From Nocardioides phosphati (GTDB lineage: Bacteria > Actinomycetota > Actinomycetes > Propionibacteriales > Nocardioidaceae), in the NCBI RefSeq assembly GCF_014646375.1, contig NZ_BMNI01000002.1, positions 408,774-472,773 on the forward strand: 64,000 bases of DNA. The letters run 5' to 3'. Positions 1 through 9,487 of this stretch are shown piece by piece; the stretch's first letter is position 1, and each line of letters begins with the position of its first letter. A program made the translations under genes and the position numbers. The notes below the pieces were generated by a model. That model did no database searches. It was not told where the DNA came from and saw nothing but the letters and a program-made list of their open reading frames with translations.

Positions 1-1476
1 GTGCTTCTCCAGGCCGCAGTAGTAGTGCTTCATCGACTCGTAGTAGGCGCGCTTCCAGTGGCGGTCGGCGATCCGGCCCGACGCCTCGCCGGGGATGTCG
101 ATGCCGGTCGCCTTGCCGAAGCCGAACTTCTTCGCCTCCGCGACGAGCGGGTCCTTGGCGTTGACGTTGGCCGGGTCGGAGCCGTACTTCTGCCAGAAGT
201 AGAGGCCGACGCGGTAGAAGAACGTGTTGCAGGAGACCGTGATCGCCGTCCGGAAGTCGATCATGCCGAAGCTCTCGGACTCGTAGTTGCCGAAGGCACG
301 GTTGCCGATCTGGACGGACGGCGAGCAGTTCAGGCGGGTCTGCGGCCCCATCCCGTGGGTCATCGCGCCCACGGTCATGATCGGCTTCCACGTCGAGCCC
401 GGCGCGAACTGACCCTGCATCGCGCGGGCCAGCAGCGGCGTGCCGGCCTTCACGGAGTAGAGGTGCGACAGCTGCTTCTGCGTGATGCCGCCGACCCAGA
501 TCGCCGGGTTGTACGTCGGCTCGCTGGCCATCGCGATGACCCGGCCGGTGTGCGCGTCGAGGACCACGGCGGCACCCGAGTCGGCCTTGTAGTGCTGGCC
601 GTGACGGTCGGTGCGGGCGCGCGCGGCGAGGATCGCGTTGTGGAGCTCCCGCTCGACGACGCCCTGGACCTTGGCGTCGATCGAGGTGACCACCGTGTCG
701 CCGGGCCGGGCCTCGTCGACGCCGGACTCCCCCAGCACCTGGCCCTTCGAGTCGACGGCGACGTGCTGGTAGCCGGGCATGCCGCGCAGGTACGCGTCGT
801 ACTGCTTCTCGACGCCGGCGCGGCCGACCTGCGACGCACCGTTGATGGAGAGGTCGGCATCCTTCTCGGCCGCGGTGAGCTCGTCCTCGGTGACCGGGCT
901 GAGGTAGCCGAGGACGTGGGCGGCGTCGACGCCGAAGGGCCGGGGGTACGCGCGAAGCGCCTGCTCCTGGACGACGACGGCCGGGTAGTCCTCGGCCTGC
1001 TCGCGGATCAGCTGCGCGGTCTTCTGCGCCACGTCGTTGTCGACCGGGACGGGCTGGAAGGGCGAGCCGTTCCAGCAGGTGCCGGCGACCGCGCCCTCGG
1101 TGCCGCAGTTGAGCAGCCGCGCGCGGATCGCCTTCGGCTTGCGGTGCAGCGCGTGGGCGACGCGGTCGACCAGCAGCTGCTGCTGGTCGTCGGACATCCG
1201 CGCCAGCGTCGTGCGGTCGATGGAGACGACCCACGAGCTGCGGTTGGCGACCAGCGGGCGGCCCTGGGTGTCGACGATCAGGCCCCGGTCGGGCTGGACC
1301 ACGACCTCGCGCACCGACTGGTTGGCGGCCTTGGCGCGGTAGTCGTCGCCGGTGGCCACCTGGAGGTACCAGAGCCGGACCAGCAGCGTCGCGAACAGCG
1401 AGAGGACCAGGGCCTGCAGGACGACGAGCCGCACGCGGCTGCGCTGGGCTGCGGCGGAGGTCGGGCGGTACATCAT
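1..1476 (-). CDS. mrdA: Penicillin-binding protein 2 (elongasome transpeptidase), 3' part outside window
   Basis: Cross-links peptidoglycan during side-wall growth, working with RodA and the MreBCD complex at the membrane. The visible 492 codons start at a double ATG (MMYRPTS). One membrane anchor follows at about residues 15-35 (LVVLQALVLSLFATLLVRLW), then the PBP dimerisation region and the transpeptidase domain. The active-site STWK lies at residues 361-364 and the second motif SCN at 415-417. The KTG motif must lie beyond the left edge, so the gene is truncated by the window and not broken. Its start overlaps the mreD stop (ATGATG/TGA), making it the fourth gene of mreB-mreC-mreD-mrdA. 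Identification is firm from motifs and position. Confidence 0.93.
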   Translation of the reverse strand, partial: MMYRPTSAAAQRSRVRLVVLQALVLSLFATLLVRLWYLQVATGDDYRAKAANQSVREVVVQPDRGLIVDTQGRPLVANRSSWVVSIDRTTLARMSDDQQQLLVDRVAHALHRKPKAIRARLLNCGTEGAVAGTCWNGSPFQPVPVDNDVAQKTAQLIREQAEDYPAVVVQEQALRAYPRPFGVDAAHVLGYLSPVTEDELTAAEKDADLSINGASQVGRAGVEKQYDAYLRGMPGYQHVAVDSKGQVLGESGVDEARPGDTVVTSIDAKVQGVVERELHNAILAARARTDRHGQHYKADSGAAVVLDAHTGRVIAMASEPTYNPAIWVGGITQKQLSHLYSVKAGTPLLARAMQGQFAPGSTWKPIMTVGAMTHGMGPQTRLNCSPSVQIGNRAFGNYESESFGMIDFRTAITVSCNTFFYRVGLYFWQKYGSDPANVNAKDPLVAEAKKFGFGKATGIDIPGEASGRIADRHWKRAYYESMKHYYCGLEKH

Positions 1477-1997
1477 GCGAGCGAGACCCGGGCCGGCTCG
1501 GTGCGGCGGAAGAGCAGCATCATCGGCGGCACGAGCAGCGGCGTCAGCAGGACGTCCCAGACCAGCGCGACGAGGATGACCTGCAGCATGTCGGGCACGC
1601 TGACGACCGGGTCCTGCAGCACGAGGCCGGAGAGCGCGAAGAGCGAGGTGCCGAGGAACGACGCGGCAGCCGCGGCCGCCACGACCATCACCGGCTCCGG
1701 GCGGGAGCCCTGGCCCGGCGGGCGGATCCGGCCGACGACGAAGCCGACGACGACCAGCGCAAGCGCCCAGCGACCGGCGTAGTGGTCGGCCGGCGGCGCG
1801 AGGTCGAGCAGGAGCCCTCCGGTGAAGCCGAGGACGGCGGCGAACTGCGGCCCGCGCGTCAGGCCCGCGGCCACGACGACGAGCAGGGCGAGGTCGGGCA
1901 CGACACCGTGCCACGCGACGTGCGGGAAGAAGGTCACCTGGAGCAGGACGGCGACCAGGAGCAGGAGCAGCGCGAGGAACCCGCGGACGAGGCTCAT
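1473..1997 (-). CDS. mreD: Rod shape-determining protein MreD
   Basis: Small integral membrane partner of MreC in the cell-elongation complex. The protein is 174 aa, hydrophobic almost throughout, with about five predicted membrane segments (first at residues 5-25) and short basic loops, as usual for MreD. The start codon overlaps the mreC stop (ATGA), and the gene's own stop overlaps the mrdA start, so translation is probably coupled. MreD sequences are poorly conserved. The call rests on size, topology and its fixed place between mreC and mrdA. Confidence 0.88.
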   Translation of the reverse strand: MSLVRGFLALLLLLVAVLLQVTFFPHVAWHGVVPDLALLVVVAAGLTRGPQFAAVLGFTGGLLLDLAPPADHYAGRWALALVVVGFVVGRIRPPGQGSRPEPVMVVAAAAAASFLGTSLFALSGLVLQDPVVSVPDMLQVILVALVWDVLLTPLLVPPMMLLFRRTEPARVSLA

Positions 1998-2917
1998 CGG
2001 CCTGCCTCCTTCGCGGCCGACTGGCCGGGCTTGACCAGGCCGCGGTCCGACCGCGTGCCCGACGGGACCGCCACACCGACCAGGTCGAGCGCGGTGAAGT
2101 CGACGAACGGCTTGATCTCCACCCGGCGCGAGGTCTCGCGCGGACTGGAGTAGACGGCGGTGACCTTGCCGATCGGCACCCCCGCGATGTACGGCGCGCC
2201 GTCCTCGCTGCCGAACGTCACCGCGGTGTCGCCCTTGTTGGCGATGAAGGCGCCGTCGAGGAGCTTCAGGTCGAGGGTCGCGTCGCCGGAGAGCTGGCCG
2301 CGGCCCTGCAGGAAGCCGACCTCCATGCTCGAGCCGAGCCGGCCACCCACCACGGAGTCGCGGTCGAGCAGGAGGAGCACGGTGGCCGTGCTGCGCGTGG
2401 CAGAGATGACGCGGCCGACGAGGCCGTCGTTGTTGAGCACGGTGAGGTCGGCGTGGACGCCCGCGGCGGTGCCGGCGTCGATCGTGACCGTCTGCGAGAA
2501 CGACTGCGCCGGACCGTGCGCGATGACATGGGCGGGGACCAGCGTGTGCCGCACCGTGCTCGCGGTGGCGGCCAGGCCGTCGTACTCCGCCAGGCGGTTG
2601 CGGTCGAGGGCGGTGGTCGCCACCTGCTGCCGGAGCAGGGCGTTCTCCGCCTTGAGGGCGGTGACGCGGTCCTCGAGGCTGCTGCGCGTGTGGAACCAGC
2701 GCGGGACCGCCTCGAAGGGGGCGACGACGCCGTTGGCGGCGTCCTCGGCCGGGCCGACGAACTCGCCGACCGCACGACGGGCCGGGTCGAGCGCACCACC
2801 GACGTGGTCGAGGGTGATCAGGGTGGCGCAGGCGAGGACCAGCGCGACGAGGGTGGAGCGGCTCGAGCGGTCGACGGGCTCGAGCCGGTCGCGCCAGCGC
2901 TTCTCGCGCATCGCCAT
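1994..2917 (-). CDS. mreC: Rod shape-determining protein MreC
   Basis: Bitopic membrane protein that links MreB filaments to periplasmic/extracytoplasmic wall synthases. It has 307 aa. A short basic N-terminus (MAMREKRWRDRLEP) leads into one membrane helix at about residues 22-40, a coiled-coil stretch at about 75-100 (SLEDRVTALKAENALLRQQV) and then the beta-rich MreC domain with the typical DGLVGRVI segment. The start was chosen because its ATG overlaps the mreB stop (TGATG). The longer open frame upstream only shadows mreB. Length and domain order are normal for the family. Confidence 0.92.
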   Translation of the reverse strand: MAMREKRWRDRLEPVDRSSRSTLVALVLACATLITLDHVGGALDPARRAVGEFVGPAEDAANGVVAPFEAVPRWFHTRSSLEDRVTALKAENALLRQQVATTALDRNRLAEYDGLAATASTVRHTLVPAHVIAHGPAQSFSQTVTIDAGTAAGVHADLTVLNNDGLVGRVISATRSTATVLLLLDRDSVVGGRLGSSMEVGFLQGRGQLSGDATLDLKLLDGAFIANKGDTAVTFGSEDGAPYIAGVPIGKVTAVYSSPRETSRRVEIKPFVDFTALDLVGVAVPSGTRSDRGLVKPGQSAAKEAGR

Positions 2918-3945
2918 CAGTACCGCCGGGGGCCGGAGACGAGGACCTGCTGGAGGGCCTCGAACTCCTCGACGCACTTGCCGGCGCCCAGGGCGACCGA
3001 CGTGAGCGGGTCCTCGGCGACGTGGACCGGCATGCCGGTCTCGTGGCGGATCCGCTCGTCGAGGCCGCGGAGCAGCGCGCCGCCGCCCGTGAGGACGATG
3101 CCGCGGTCCATGATGTCGCCGGCCAGCTCGGGCGGCGTCTGGTCGAGGGTGGTGCGCACGGCGTCGACGATCGCGTGGAGCGGCTCCTCGAGCGCCTGGC
3201 GGAGCTCGGCGCTGGAGATCACGACGGTGCGCGGCAGGCCGGAGACCATGTCGCGGCCACGGATCTCGGCCTCGGGCTCCTTGCTCAGCGGGAACGCCGA
3301 GCCCAGGGTCATCTTCATCTCCTCGGCGGTGCGCTCCCCCAGCATCAGGGAGTGCTCCTTCTTCATCCACGCGATGATCGCCTGGTCGAGGTCGTCGCCG
3401 GCGGTGCGGACGCTGAGCGAGGTGACGATGCCACCGAGGGAGATGACGGCGACCTCGGTGGTGCCGCCGCCGACGTCGACCACCATGTTGCCGGTCGCCT
3501 CGTGGACCGGGAGCCCGGCGCCGATCGCGGCCGCCATCGGCTCCTCGACGATGTAGACCCGGCGGGCACCGGCCTGGTAGCCGGCCTCCTTGACCGCGCG
3601 CTGCTCGACGGCGGTGATGCCGCTCGGGACGCACACGACCAGGCGGGGCTTGGCGAAGTAGCGGCGGCGGTGCACCTGCTGGATGAAGAAGCGCAGCATC
3701 TGCTCGGTCGCGTCGAAGTCGGCGATCACGCCGTCCTTGAGCGGACGGATGGCGCTGATGTTGTCGGGGGTGCGGCCGACCATGCGCTTGGCCTCGTGGC
3801 CGACCGCGATCACCTCACCGGTCGACTCGTTCAGGGCGACCACGGACGGCTCGTCGAGCATGATGCCCTTGCCGCGGACGTAGACCAGCGTGTTGGCCGT
3901 GCCGAGATCGACGGCCATGTCGCGTCCGATGAAGCTGTTCGCCAT
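2917..3945 (-). CDS. mreB: Rod shape-determining protein MreB (bacterial actin)
   Basis: Actin-like ATPase that organises lateral wall synthesis. From the chosen ATG (MANSFIGRDMAV) it has 342 aa. It shows the actin-fold phosphate loops: DLGTANTLVYVRG near residue 10, VVDVGGGTTEVAV around 155-170 and GIVLTGGGALL around 285. The frame opens 19 codons further upstream, but that extension is not MreB-like, so the internal Met is preferred. First gene of the mre operon. A GC-rich hairpin (4117-4153) separates it from ndk upstream. Confidence 0.95.
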   Translation of the reverse strand: MANSFIGRDMAVDLGTANTLVYVRGKGIMLDEPSVVALNESTGEVIAVGHEAKRMVGRTPDNISAIRPLKDGVIADFDATEQMLRFFIQQVHRRRYFAKPRLVVCVPSGITAVEQRAVKEAGYQAGARRVYIVEEPMAAAIGAGLPVHEATGNMVVDVGGGTTEVAVISLGGIVTSLSVRTAGDDLDQAIIAWMKKEHSLMLGERTAEEMKMTLGSAFPLSKEPEAEIRGRDMVSGLPRTVVISSAELRQALEEPLHAIVDAVRTTLDQTPPELAGDIMDRGIVLTGGGALLRGLDERIRHETGMPVHVAEDPLTSVALGAGKCVEEFEALQQVLVSGPRRY

Positions 3946-4116
3946 GCCTGCAGTGCCTCTGGTCGAGTGGTGGGGAAGGTGAGCCCGCCCCAGCGACCTC
4001 ATTCACCCGGCGTACTCGCGAACGAGGTTAAGGAGCCGGAGCGGGCGAAACCGGGAGGCTCGCCGCGCGCGGCGCAGACATGGCCCGTTTGGACCATTCC
4101 GGCGCGTCCGGGAACG

Positions 4117-4153
4117 CCGGAGGGGCCCACCGCGGCGCGGCAGGCCCCTCCGG
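4117..4153 (-). terminator. Stem-loop between ndk and mreB
   Basis: An 11-bp perfect stem (CCGGAGGGGCC with its complement) and a 15-nt loop lie 16 bp beyond the ndk stop codon. There is no T-run. High-GC actinobacterial terminators often lack one, so this is a likely but unproven ndk terminator. Confidence 0.55.
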
Positions 4154-4168
4154 GTCAGGCTGGGTGGA

Positions 4169-4588
4169 TCAGAGGTTCGGGAACCAGATCGCGATCTCGC
4201 GCGCGGAGGACTCCTCGGAGTCGGAGCCGTGCACGATGTTCTGCTGGACCTTCAGGCCCCAGTCGCGGCCGAGGTCACCGCGGATGGTGCCCGGGGCAGC
4301 GGCCGTCGGGTCGGTCGCGCCAGCCAGCGAGCGGAAGCCTTCGATGACGCGCTCGCCCTCGAACACGGCCGCGGTCACGGGGCCGGAGAGCATGAACTCC
4401 ACGAGCGGCTCGTAGAACGGCTTGCCCTCGTGCTCGGCGTAGTGCTCCGCGAGCATCTCGCGGGTGGCCTGCTTCATCTCGAGCGCGACGAGCGTGTAGC
4501 CCTTCGCCTCAATGCGACGGAGGACCTCGCCGGAGAGACCACGGCGGACGCCGTCGGGCTTGACGAGGACGAGGGTGCGCTGGGTCAT
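4169..4588 (-). CDS. ndk: Nucleoside diphosphate kinase
   Basis: Transfers the gamma phosphate from ATP to NDPs through a phosphohistidine, balancing NTP and dNTP pools. It has 139 aa, the normal bacterial length. The N-terminus is QRTLVLVKPDGVRRG and the active-site segment is NIVHGSDSEESSAREI, where the His in VHGSD is the catalytic residue. A TAGGGT hexamer sits 7 nt before the ATG, suggesting a leaderless message. It lies downstream of the folC/DUF4233 pair in the same direction. Confident assignment. Confidence 0.96.
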   Translation of the reverse strand: MTQRTLVLVKPDGVRRGLSGEVLRRIEAKGYTLVALEMKQATREMLAEHYAEHEGKPFYEPLVEFMLSGPVTAAVFEGERVIEGFRSLAGATDPTAAAPGTIRGDLGRDWGLKVQQNIVHGSDSEESSAREIAIWFPNL

Positions 4589-4595
4589 GCGTCAG

Positions 4596-4601
4596 ACCCT
4601 A
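4596..4601 (-). promoter_or_regulatory. Candidate -10 element of ndk (leaderless)
   Basis: TAGGGT read on the minus strand, 7 nt before the ndk ATG. This spacing puts the transcription start at the start codon. No clear -35 is visible. Confidence 0.5.
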
Positions 4602-4616
4602 GCGAACGCCGTGCGC

Positions 4617-5087
4617 TCACGCCTGCCCGGCCTGCGCGGCCTGCTCGGCGTCCCAGGCGGCCCAGGCCTCGGCCTTCTCGCGCTCGATCTTGCCGCCGAG
4701 CCAGTACGCCGTGCCCCACAGCAGCGCGAAGAGCCCGCCGACGACGAACATCATCGGCACGATGAAGCCCAGGCCGATCACGAGGCCCTGGACGACGTGG
4801 CCCGCGGAGTAGCCCCACGGGCGCTTGAGCATGCCGGCGAGCACGAAGCAGACGACGACGAAGCCGAGGCCGATCAGGAGGGCGACACCGGTCGAGAGAG
4901 GCGTGAGGGTCAGCAGCACGGGCGTGACGAGGCCGAAGGCGATGCCCTCGAGCGTCAGGATCGCGGCGCACATGCCCCGCTTGGCGCCGGTGATCTTGCG
5001 GTTGCCCTGGGCGTCGACCTCGGCCGAGGCCGCATCAGCCGCCGAGCCGAGCACGCCGTCGAGGGGGCCGGGGTTGTTGTCGCTCAT
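4617..5087 (-). CDS. DUF4233 family membrane protein downstream of folC
   Basis: A 156-aa protein of unknown function. It has a polar N-terminal 35 residues, then four hydrophobic segments (about 37-55, 60-82, 95-118 and 120-140) and a charged Ala-rich tail. DUF4233 proteins are typically found next to folC in actinobacteria, which matches here: the start codon overlaps the folC stop (ATGA). A role connected with folate metabolism is suggested only by that neighbourhood. No catalytic motif is visible. Confidence 0.8.
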   Translation of the reverse strand: MSDNNPGPLDGVLGSAADAASAEVDAQGNRKITGAKRGMCAAILTLEGIAFGLVTPVLLTLTPLSTGVALLIGLGFVVVCFVLAGMLKRPWGYSAGHVVQGLVIGLGFIVPMMFVVGGLFALLWGTAYWLGGKIEREKAEAWAAWDAEQAAQAGQA

Positions 5088-6541
5088 GCCTCGTCCTCCC
5101 AGTCAGTGGCCTCGAGGAGCCTGGACTCGCGCATCGCGATGCGCTCCGCGGTCCGCGCGGCGGCCCGGTCGATCGAGTCCTCCTTGTGCACCAGCAGGCC
5201 GCGGGCCTCGCCGACGGTCACGACCGAGCCGGTCACGAGCACGCCACCGGCGCCGATCGACTCACCGAACGCCGCGCCGGCCTCGGCCAGCGCAGCGGCC
5301 CGGTCGATCGCGTCGGCCAGCGACGGCTCGACGGTGACCCGGTCCTCACCGAAGATCCCGACCGCGAGCCGACCGAGGTCAGCCGCCGACATCGACCGCG
5401 GCTGGGAGTTCTGCGTGCAGATCAGGTGGTTGACGTGCGGCTCGAACGCCGCGAGCACGCCCTCGACATCCTTGTCGCCCATCACGCCCATCACGCCGAT
5501 GAGCGGCTCGAAGGCGAAGGAGTCCGCGAGCGCAGCAGCACTGGCCGTCGCGCCGTGCGGGTTGTGGGCCGCGTCGAGGACGACCGTCGGCGAACGGCGT
5601 ACGACCTCGAGCCGGCCGGGGCTGGTGGCCAGCGCGAACGCCTCGCGCACGACCTCGTCGGAGAGCGCGCCCTCGCCGAGGAAGGCCTCGACCGCAGCGA
5701 GCGCAACCGCGGCGTTCTGCGCCTGGTGCGCGCCGTAGAGCGGCAGGAAGAGGTCCTCGTACGTCGCGCGGAGGCCCTGGATCGTGAGGTGCTGGCCGCC
5801 GACCGCGGGGACCCGCGAGACGACGCCGAACTCCACGCCCTCGCGGGCGACGGTCGCTCCGACCTCGACAGCGCGCTCGAGGAGCACCTTGGCGACCTCC
5901 GCGCTCTGCTCGGCGAGGACGACGGTCGAGCCGGCCTTGATGATGCCGGCCTTCTCGCGCGCGATCTCGGCGGGAGTGTCACCGAGGTACTGCGCGTGGT
6001 CCATCGCGACCGGCAGCACCACGGCGACCTTCGCGTCGACGACGTTGGTGGCGTCCCACGAGCCGCCCATGCCGACCTCGACCACGGCCGCGTCGACCGG
6101 GGCGTCGGCGAACGCGGCGTAGGCCATCGCGACGACCGACTCGAAGAAGCTCATCGGGTGCGGCTGGCTCGCGTCGACGACGTGGAGGTACGGCGCGATC
6201 TCGTTGAACGTCGCCACGAACGCCTCGTCGCTGAGCGGCTCGCCGTCGATGGAGATCCGCTCGCTCATCTTCTCGACGTGGGGCGACGTGAACCGGCCGG
6301 TGCGCAGGTTGAGCGTGCGCAGCAGGGTGTCGATCATGCGCGACGTCGAGGTCTTGCCGTTGGTGCCGGTCAGGTGGATGACCGGGTAGCTGTCCTGCGG
6401 CCGGCCGAGGAGCTCGGTGAACGCCTCGATGCGGTCGAGCGAGGGCTCCAGCCGGGTCTCGGGCCAGCGGGACAGCAGCGCGTCCTCGGCCTCCTGGAAG
6501 GTCTGGGCAGGGCGGCCTTCAGCCACGGGAAAGTCAGTCAT
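5084..6541 (-). CDS. folC: Folylpolyglutamate synthase / dihydrofolate synthase
   Basis: ATP-dependent ligase of the Mur ligase fold that adds glutamate to folates and, in many bacteria, also to dihydropteroate. From ATG MTDFPVAEG it has 485 aa. The P-loop reads VIHLTGTNGKTSTSRMI near residue 55, followed by FTSPHVEKMSERI, then central ATPase motifs (DAAVVEVGMGG, VAMDHAQYLG) and the C-terminal ligase domain (VLDAAHNPHGA). The open frame begins 21 codons earlier. The later ATG is preferred because a TAGACT hexamer lies 10 nt before it. Divergent from valS, and translationally coupled to the DUF4233 gene. Confidence 0.94.
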   Translation of the reverse strand: MTDFPVAEGRPAQTFQEAEDALLSRWPETRLEPSLDRIEAFTELLGRPQDSYPVIHLTGTNGKTSTSRMIDTLLRTLNLRTGRFTSPHVEKMSERISIDGEPLSDEAFVATFNEIAPYLHVVDASQPHPMSFFESVVAMAYAAFADAPVDAAVVEVGMGGSWDATNVVDAKVAVVLPVAMDHAQYLGDTPAEIAREKAGIIKAGSTVVLAEQSAEVAKVLLERAVEVGATVAREGVEFGVVSRVPAVGGQHLTIQGLRATYEDLFLPLYGAHQAQNAAVALAAVEAFLGEGALSDEVVREAFALATSPGRLEVVRRSPTVVLDAAHNPHGATASAAALADSFAFEPLIGVMGVMGDKDVEGVLAAFEPHVNHLICTQNSQPRSMSAADLGRLAVGIFGEDRVTVEPSLADAIDRAAALAEAGAAFGESIGAGGVLVTGSVVTVGEARGLLVHKEDSIDRAAARTAERIAMRESRLLEATDWEDEA

Positions 6542-6665
6542 CTCGTCGGTCAGTCTAGGCGTCGAGCGCGCTCCCCCGCGCCGCGAGCCCGGCACCGCCG
6601 CCACGGGCCCCGCGCACCCCGTCCCACCTGCGGCAACTCGTTTTCGCGGGTCCGCGCGGCGCCCG

Positions 6666-6671
6666 TAAACT
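6666..6671 (+). promoter_or_regulatory. Candidate -10 element of valS (leaderless)
   Basis: TAAACT lies exactly 7 nt before the valS ATG in an otherwise very GC-rich stretch. No Shine-Dalgarno sequence is present. Confidence 0.55.
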
Positions 6672-6678
6672 CCCGCGC

Positions 6679-9312
6679 ATGACTGAGACTCCCCAGAACG
6701 CCGCCCCCGAGACGACTGACGCCCCCACCGCCGGCGCCGTCGTCGTACCGGAGAAGCCGGCGCTGGAGGGCCTCGAGGCGAAGTGGGCCGAGCAGTGGAA
6801 GGCCGACGACACCTACAAGTTCGACCGGTCGCAGCCGCGCGAGAACGTCTACTCGATCGACACCCCGCCGCCGACCGTCTCGGGCTCGCTGCACGTCGGC
6901 CACGTCTTCTCCTACACCCACACCGACGTCATCGCCCGCTTCCAGCGGATGACCGGCAAGAGCGTCTTCTACCCGATGGGCTGGGACGACAACGGCCTGC
7001 CCACCGAGCGCCGCGTGCAGAACTACTTCGGCGTCCGCTGCGACCCGTCGCTCCCCTACGACCCTGACTTCAAGGCGCCGGAGAAGCCGGACCCGAAGAA
7101 GCAGATCCCGGTCTCGCGCCCCAACTTCGTCGCGCTCTGCGAGCAGCTGGTCGAGGAGGACGAGAAGGTCTTCGAGTCGCTGTGGCGCACGCTCGGCCTC
7201 TCCGTCGACTGGAACGAGACCTACACGACCATCGGCCAGAAGGCCCAGGCCGTCTCCCAGAAGGCGTTCCTGCGCAACTTCGCGCGCGGTGAGGCGTACC
7301 TCCAGGAGGCGCCGACCCTGTGGGACGTCACCTTCCAGACCGCCGTCGCCCAGGCCGAGCTCGAGTCGCGCGAGTACGCCGGCGCCTACCATCGGGTGAG
7401 CTTCCACGCTCCCGACGGCACTCCCCTGGTCATCGAGACGACGCGCCCCGAGCTGATCGTCTCCTGCGTCGCGCTGATCGCGCACCCGACCGACGAGCGC
7501 TACCAGCACCTCTTCGGCACCACCGCGACCTCGCCGGTCTTCGGCGTCGAGGTCCCGGTCCTGGCCCACGAGGCCGCCGAGCCGGACAAGGGCTCCGGCC
7601 TGGTCATGTGCTGCACCTTCGGCGACCTCACCGACGTCACCTGGTGGCGCGAGCTGCAGCTCCCGGTCCGCACGGTCATCGGCCGCGACGGTCGCCTGCT
7701 CCGTGAGACCCCGGAGTGGCTCGCGGGCGACGCGATCGCCAAGTACGACGAGCTCGCCGGCAAGACGACGTTCTCCGCGCGCGAGCAGATGGTCGCCTTC
7801 CTGCGGGAGTCCGGCGACCTCGACGGCGACCCGAAGCCCACGCAGCGCATGACGAACTTCTACGAGAAGGGCGACAAGCCGCTCGAGATCGTCGCCACCC
7901 GCCAGTGGTACGTCCGCAACGGCGGCCGCGACGCGGACCTGCGCGACGCGCTGATCGCCGACGGCAAGAAGATCGACTGGCACCCGTCGCACATGCAGCA
8001 CCGTTACGACAACTGGATCTCCGGCCTCAACGGCGACTGGCTGATCTCGCGCCAGCGCTTCTTCGGCATTCCGTTCCCGGTCTGGTACTCCCTCGACGCC
8101 GAGGGCGAGCCGGACTACGCCAACCCGATCGTCCCCACCGAGGCGCAGCTGCCGGTCGACCCGTCGACCGATGCCCCTGCCGGCTTCACCGAGGCGCAGC
8201 GCGGCAAGCCGGGCGGCTTCATCGGCGACCCCGACGTCATGGACACCTGGGCCACCTCCTCGCTCACCCCGCAGATCGCCGGCGGCTGGGAGACCGACCC
8301 CGCGCTGTGGGCGGCGGTCTATCCGATGGACCTGTGCACCCAGGGCCACGACATCATCCGCACCTGGCTCTTCTCCCGCGTCGTCCGCGCGCACCACGAG
8401 GACGGCACCGTCCCGTGGAAGCACGCGATGCTCTCGGGCTTCGTGGTCGACCCGGACCGCAAGAAGATGTCGAAGTCCAAGGGCAACGTCGTCGTCCCGA
8501 CCGAGATCCTCGACAAGTACGGCGCGGACGCCGTCCGCTGGCGCGCGGCCATGGCCCGCCCGGGCCTGGACTCGCCGTTCGACGAGTCGCAGATGAAGGT
8601 CGGCCGCCGCCTCGCGATGAAGGTCCTCAACGCCTCCCGCTTCGTGCTCGACAGCGAGTTCGGCGTCGGCGCGACCGAGATCAACCCGGTCGCCATCAGC
8701 GAGGCCGTCGACGTGGCGCTCGTCGGCCGCCTGGCCGGCGTCATCCGCCGCTCCACCGAGGCGTTCGAGGCGTACGACTACACGACCGCGCTCGAGACGG
8801 CCGAGAAGTTCTTCTGGGAGTTCTGCGACGACTACCTCGAGCTGGTCAAGGAGCGCGCGTACAACCGCGAGGGCACGATCCCGGCCGCCGAGCAGGAGTC
8901 GGCCAAGGCCTCGCTCGCGCTCGCGCTCCACGTCCAGCTGCGCCTGCTCGCACCGTTCCTGCCCTACGTCACCGAGGAGGTCTGGTCGTGGTGGCAGGCC
9001 GGCTCGGTCCACCACGCCGCCTGGCCGACGGTCCTCGAGGTCGGCTCCGCCGGTGCCGCTGACGGCTCGACCGTCGAGGTCGTCGCCTCCGCGCTCGGTG
9101 GCATCCGCGGCGCGAAGTCGCAGGCGAAGGTCTCGATGCGCACCGAGCTGTCACGCGTCGAGTTCACCGGCCCGGCCGAGGTGCTCGAGGTCGTCCGTGG
9201 CGCCGAGGCCGACCTCCGTGCCGCCGGCAAGATCACCGGCGACGTCGTCTACACCGAGGGTGAGGGCGACCTCGTCGTCACCGCCGAGGTCGTGCCGCCG
9301 CACGAGTCCTGA
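6679..9312 (+). CDS. valS: Valyl-tRNA synthetase
   Basis: Class I aminoacyl-tRNA synthetase charging tRNA-Val and editing mischarged Thr. It has 877 aa, within the normal range. The HIGH signature appears as HVGH (about residue 75, in [12 protein letters not shown]). The KMSKS loop is intact ([11 protein letters not shown], about residue 595), and the CP1 editing domain lies between them. The C-terminus contains the anticodon-binding domain and a short tail. It stands alone on the plus strand, divergent from folC. A TAAACT hexamer 7 nt before the ATG suggests a leaderless transcript. Confidence 0.96.
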   Translation: MTETPQNAAPETTDAPTAGAVVVPEKPALEGLEAKWAEQWKADDTYKFDRSQPRENVYSIDTPPPTVSGSLHVGHVFSYTHTDVIARFQRMTGKSVFYPMGWDDNGLPTERRVQNYFGVRCDPSLPYDPDFKAPEKPDPKKQIPVSRPNFVALCEQLVEEDEKVFESLWRTLGLSVDWNETYTTIGQKAQAVSQKAFLRNFARGEAYLQEAPTLWDVTFQTAVAQAELESREYAGAYHRVSFHAPDGTPLVIETTRPELIVSCVALIAHPTDERYQHLFGTTATSPVFGVEVPVLAHEAAEPDKGSGLVMCCTFGDLTDVTWWRELQLPVRTVIGRDGRLLRETPEWLAGDAIAKYDELAGKTTFSAREQMVAFLRESGDLDGDPKPTQRMTNFYEKGDKPLEIVATRQWYVRNGGRDADLRDALIADGKKIDWHPSHMQHRYDNWISGLNGDWLISRQRFFGIPFPVWYSLDAEGEPDYANPIVPTEAQLPVDPSTDAPAGFTEAQRGKPGGFIGDPDVMDTWATSSLTPQIAGGWETDPALWAAVYPMDLCTQGHDIIRTWLFSRVVRAHHEDGTVPWKHAMLSGFVVDPDRKKMSKSKGNVVVPTEILDKYGADAVRWRAAMARPGLDSPFDESQMKVGRRLAMKVLNASRFVLDSEFGVGATEINPVAISEAVDVALVGRLAGVIRRSTEAFEAYDYTTALETAEKFFWEFCDDYLELVKERAYNREGTIPAAEQESAKASLALALHVQLRLLAPFLPYVTEEVWSWWQAGSVHHAAWPTVLEVGSAGAADGSTVEVVASALGGIRGAKSQAKVSMRTELSRVEFTGPAEVLEVVRGAEADLRAAGKITGDVVYTEGEGDLVVTAEVVPPHES

Positions 9313-9345
9313 CCGGGCGCCGTCACGGCGCACACCTTGCACGCA

Positions 9346-9389
9346 GACCCCGTCGGGACGGCGCGAACCCACGCCGCCTCGACGGGGTC
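9346..9389 (+). terminator. Stem-loop downstream of valS
   Basis: An 18-bp inverted repeat with two mismatches (GACCCCGTCG... against ...CGACGGGGTC) and an 8-nt loop, starting 34 bp after the valS stop. No T-tract is present. Probable transcription end of valS. Confidence 0.45.
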
Positions 9390-9404
9390 TCGTCGTAGGT
9401 GCAC

Positions 9405-9467
9405 GCCGCTTCAGCGCACCGTGGCGCAGGCTGGCGCCGCTTCAGCCCTCTGTGGGCGCAGCCTGGC
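9405..9467. repeat. Two imperfect tandem copies of a ~31-bp unit
   Basis: Both copies begin GCCGCTTCAGC and end GGCTGGC or GCCTGGC (9405-9435 and 9436-9467). The start of a third copy (GCCGC) follows. They lie in the convergent gap between valS and the secreted-protein gene and encode nothing recognisable. Confidence 0.6.
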
Positions 9468-9487
9468 GCCGCGTCGCCGGGAGAGGG

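Noticed and set aside
1..1782. A 593-codon plus-strand open frame opposite mrdA and mreD
   Set aside because: It is the antisense shadow of two certain genes. Its translation is Asp/Val/Arg-rich without any domain, as is usual for such frames in very high-GC DNA.
6550..9015. An 821-codon minus-strand frame opposite valS
   Set aside because: Antisense shadow of valS, with no motifs or ribosome site.
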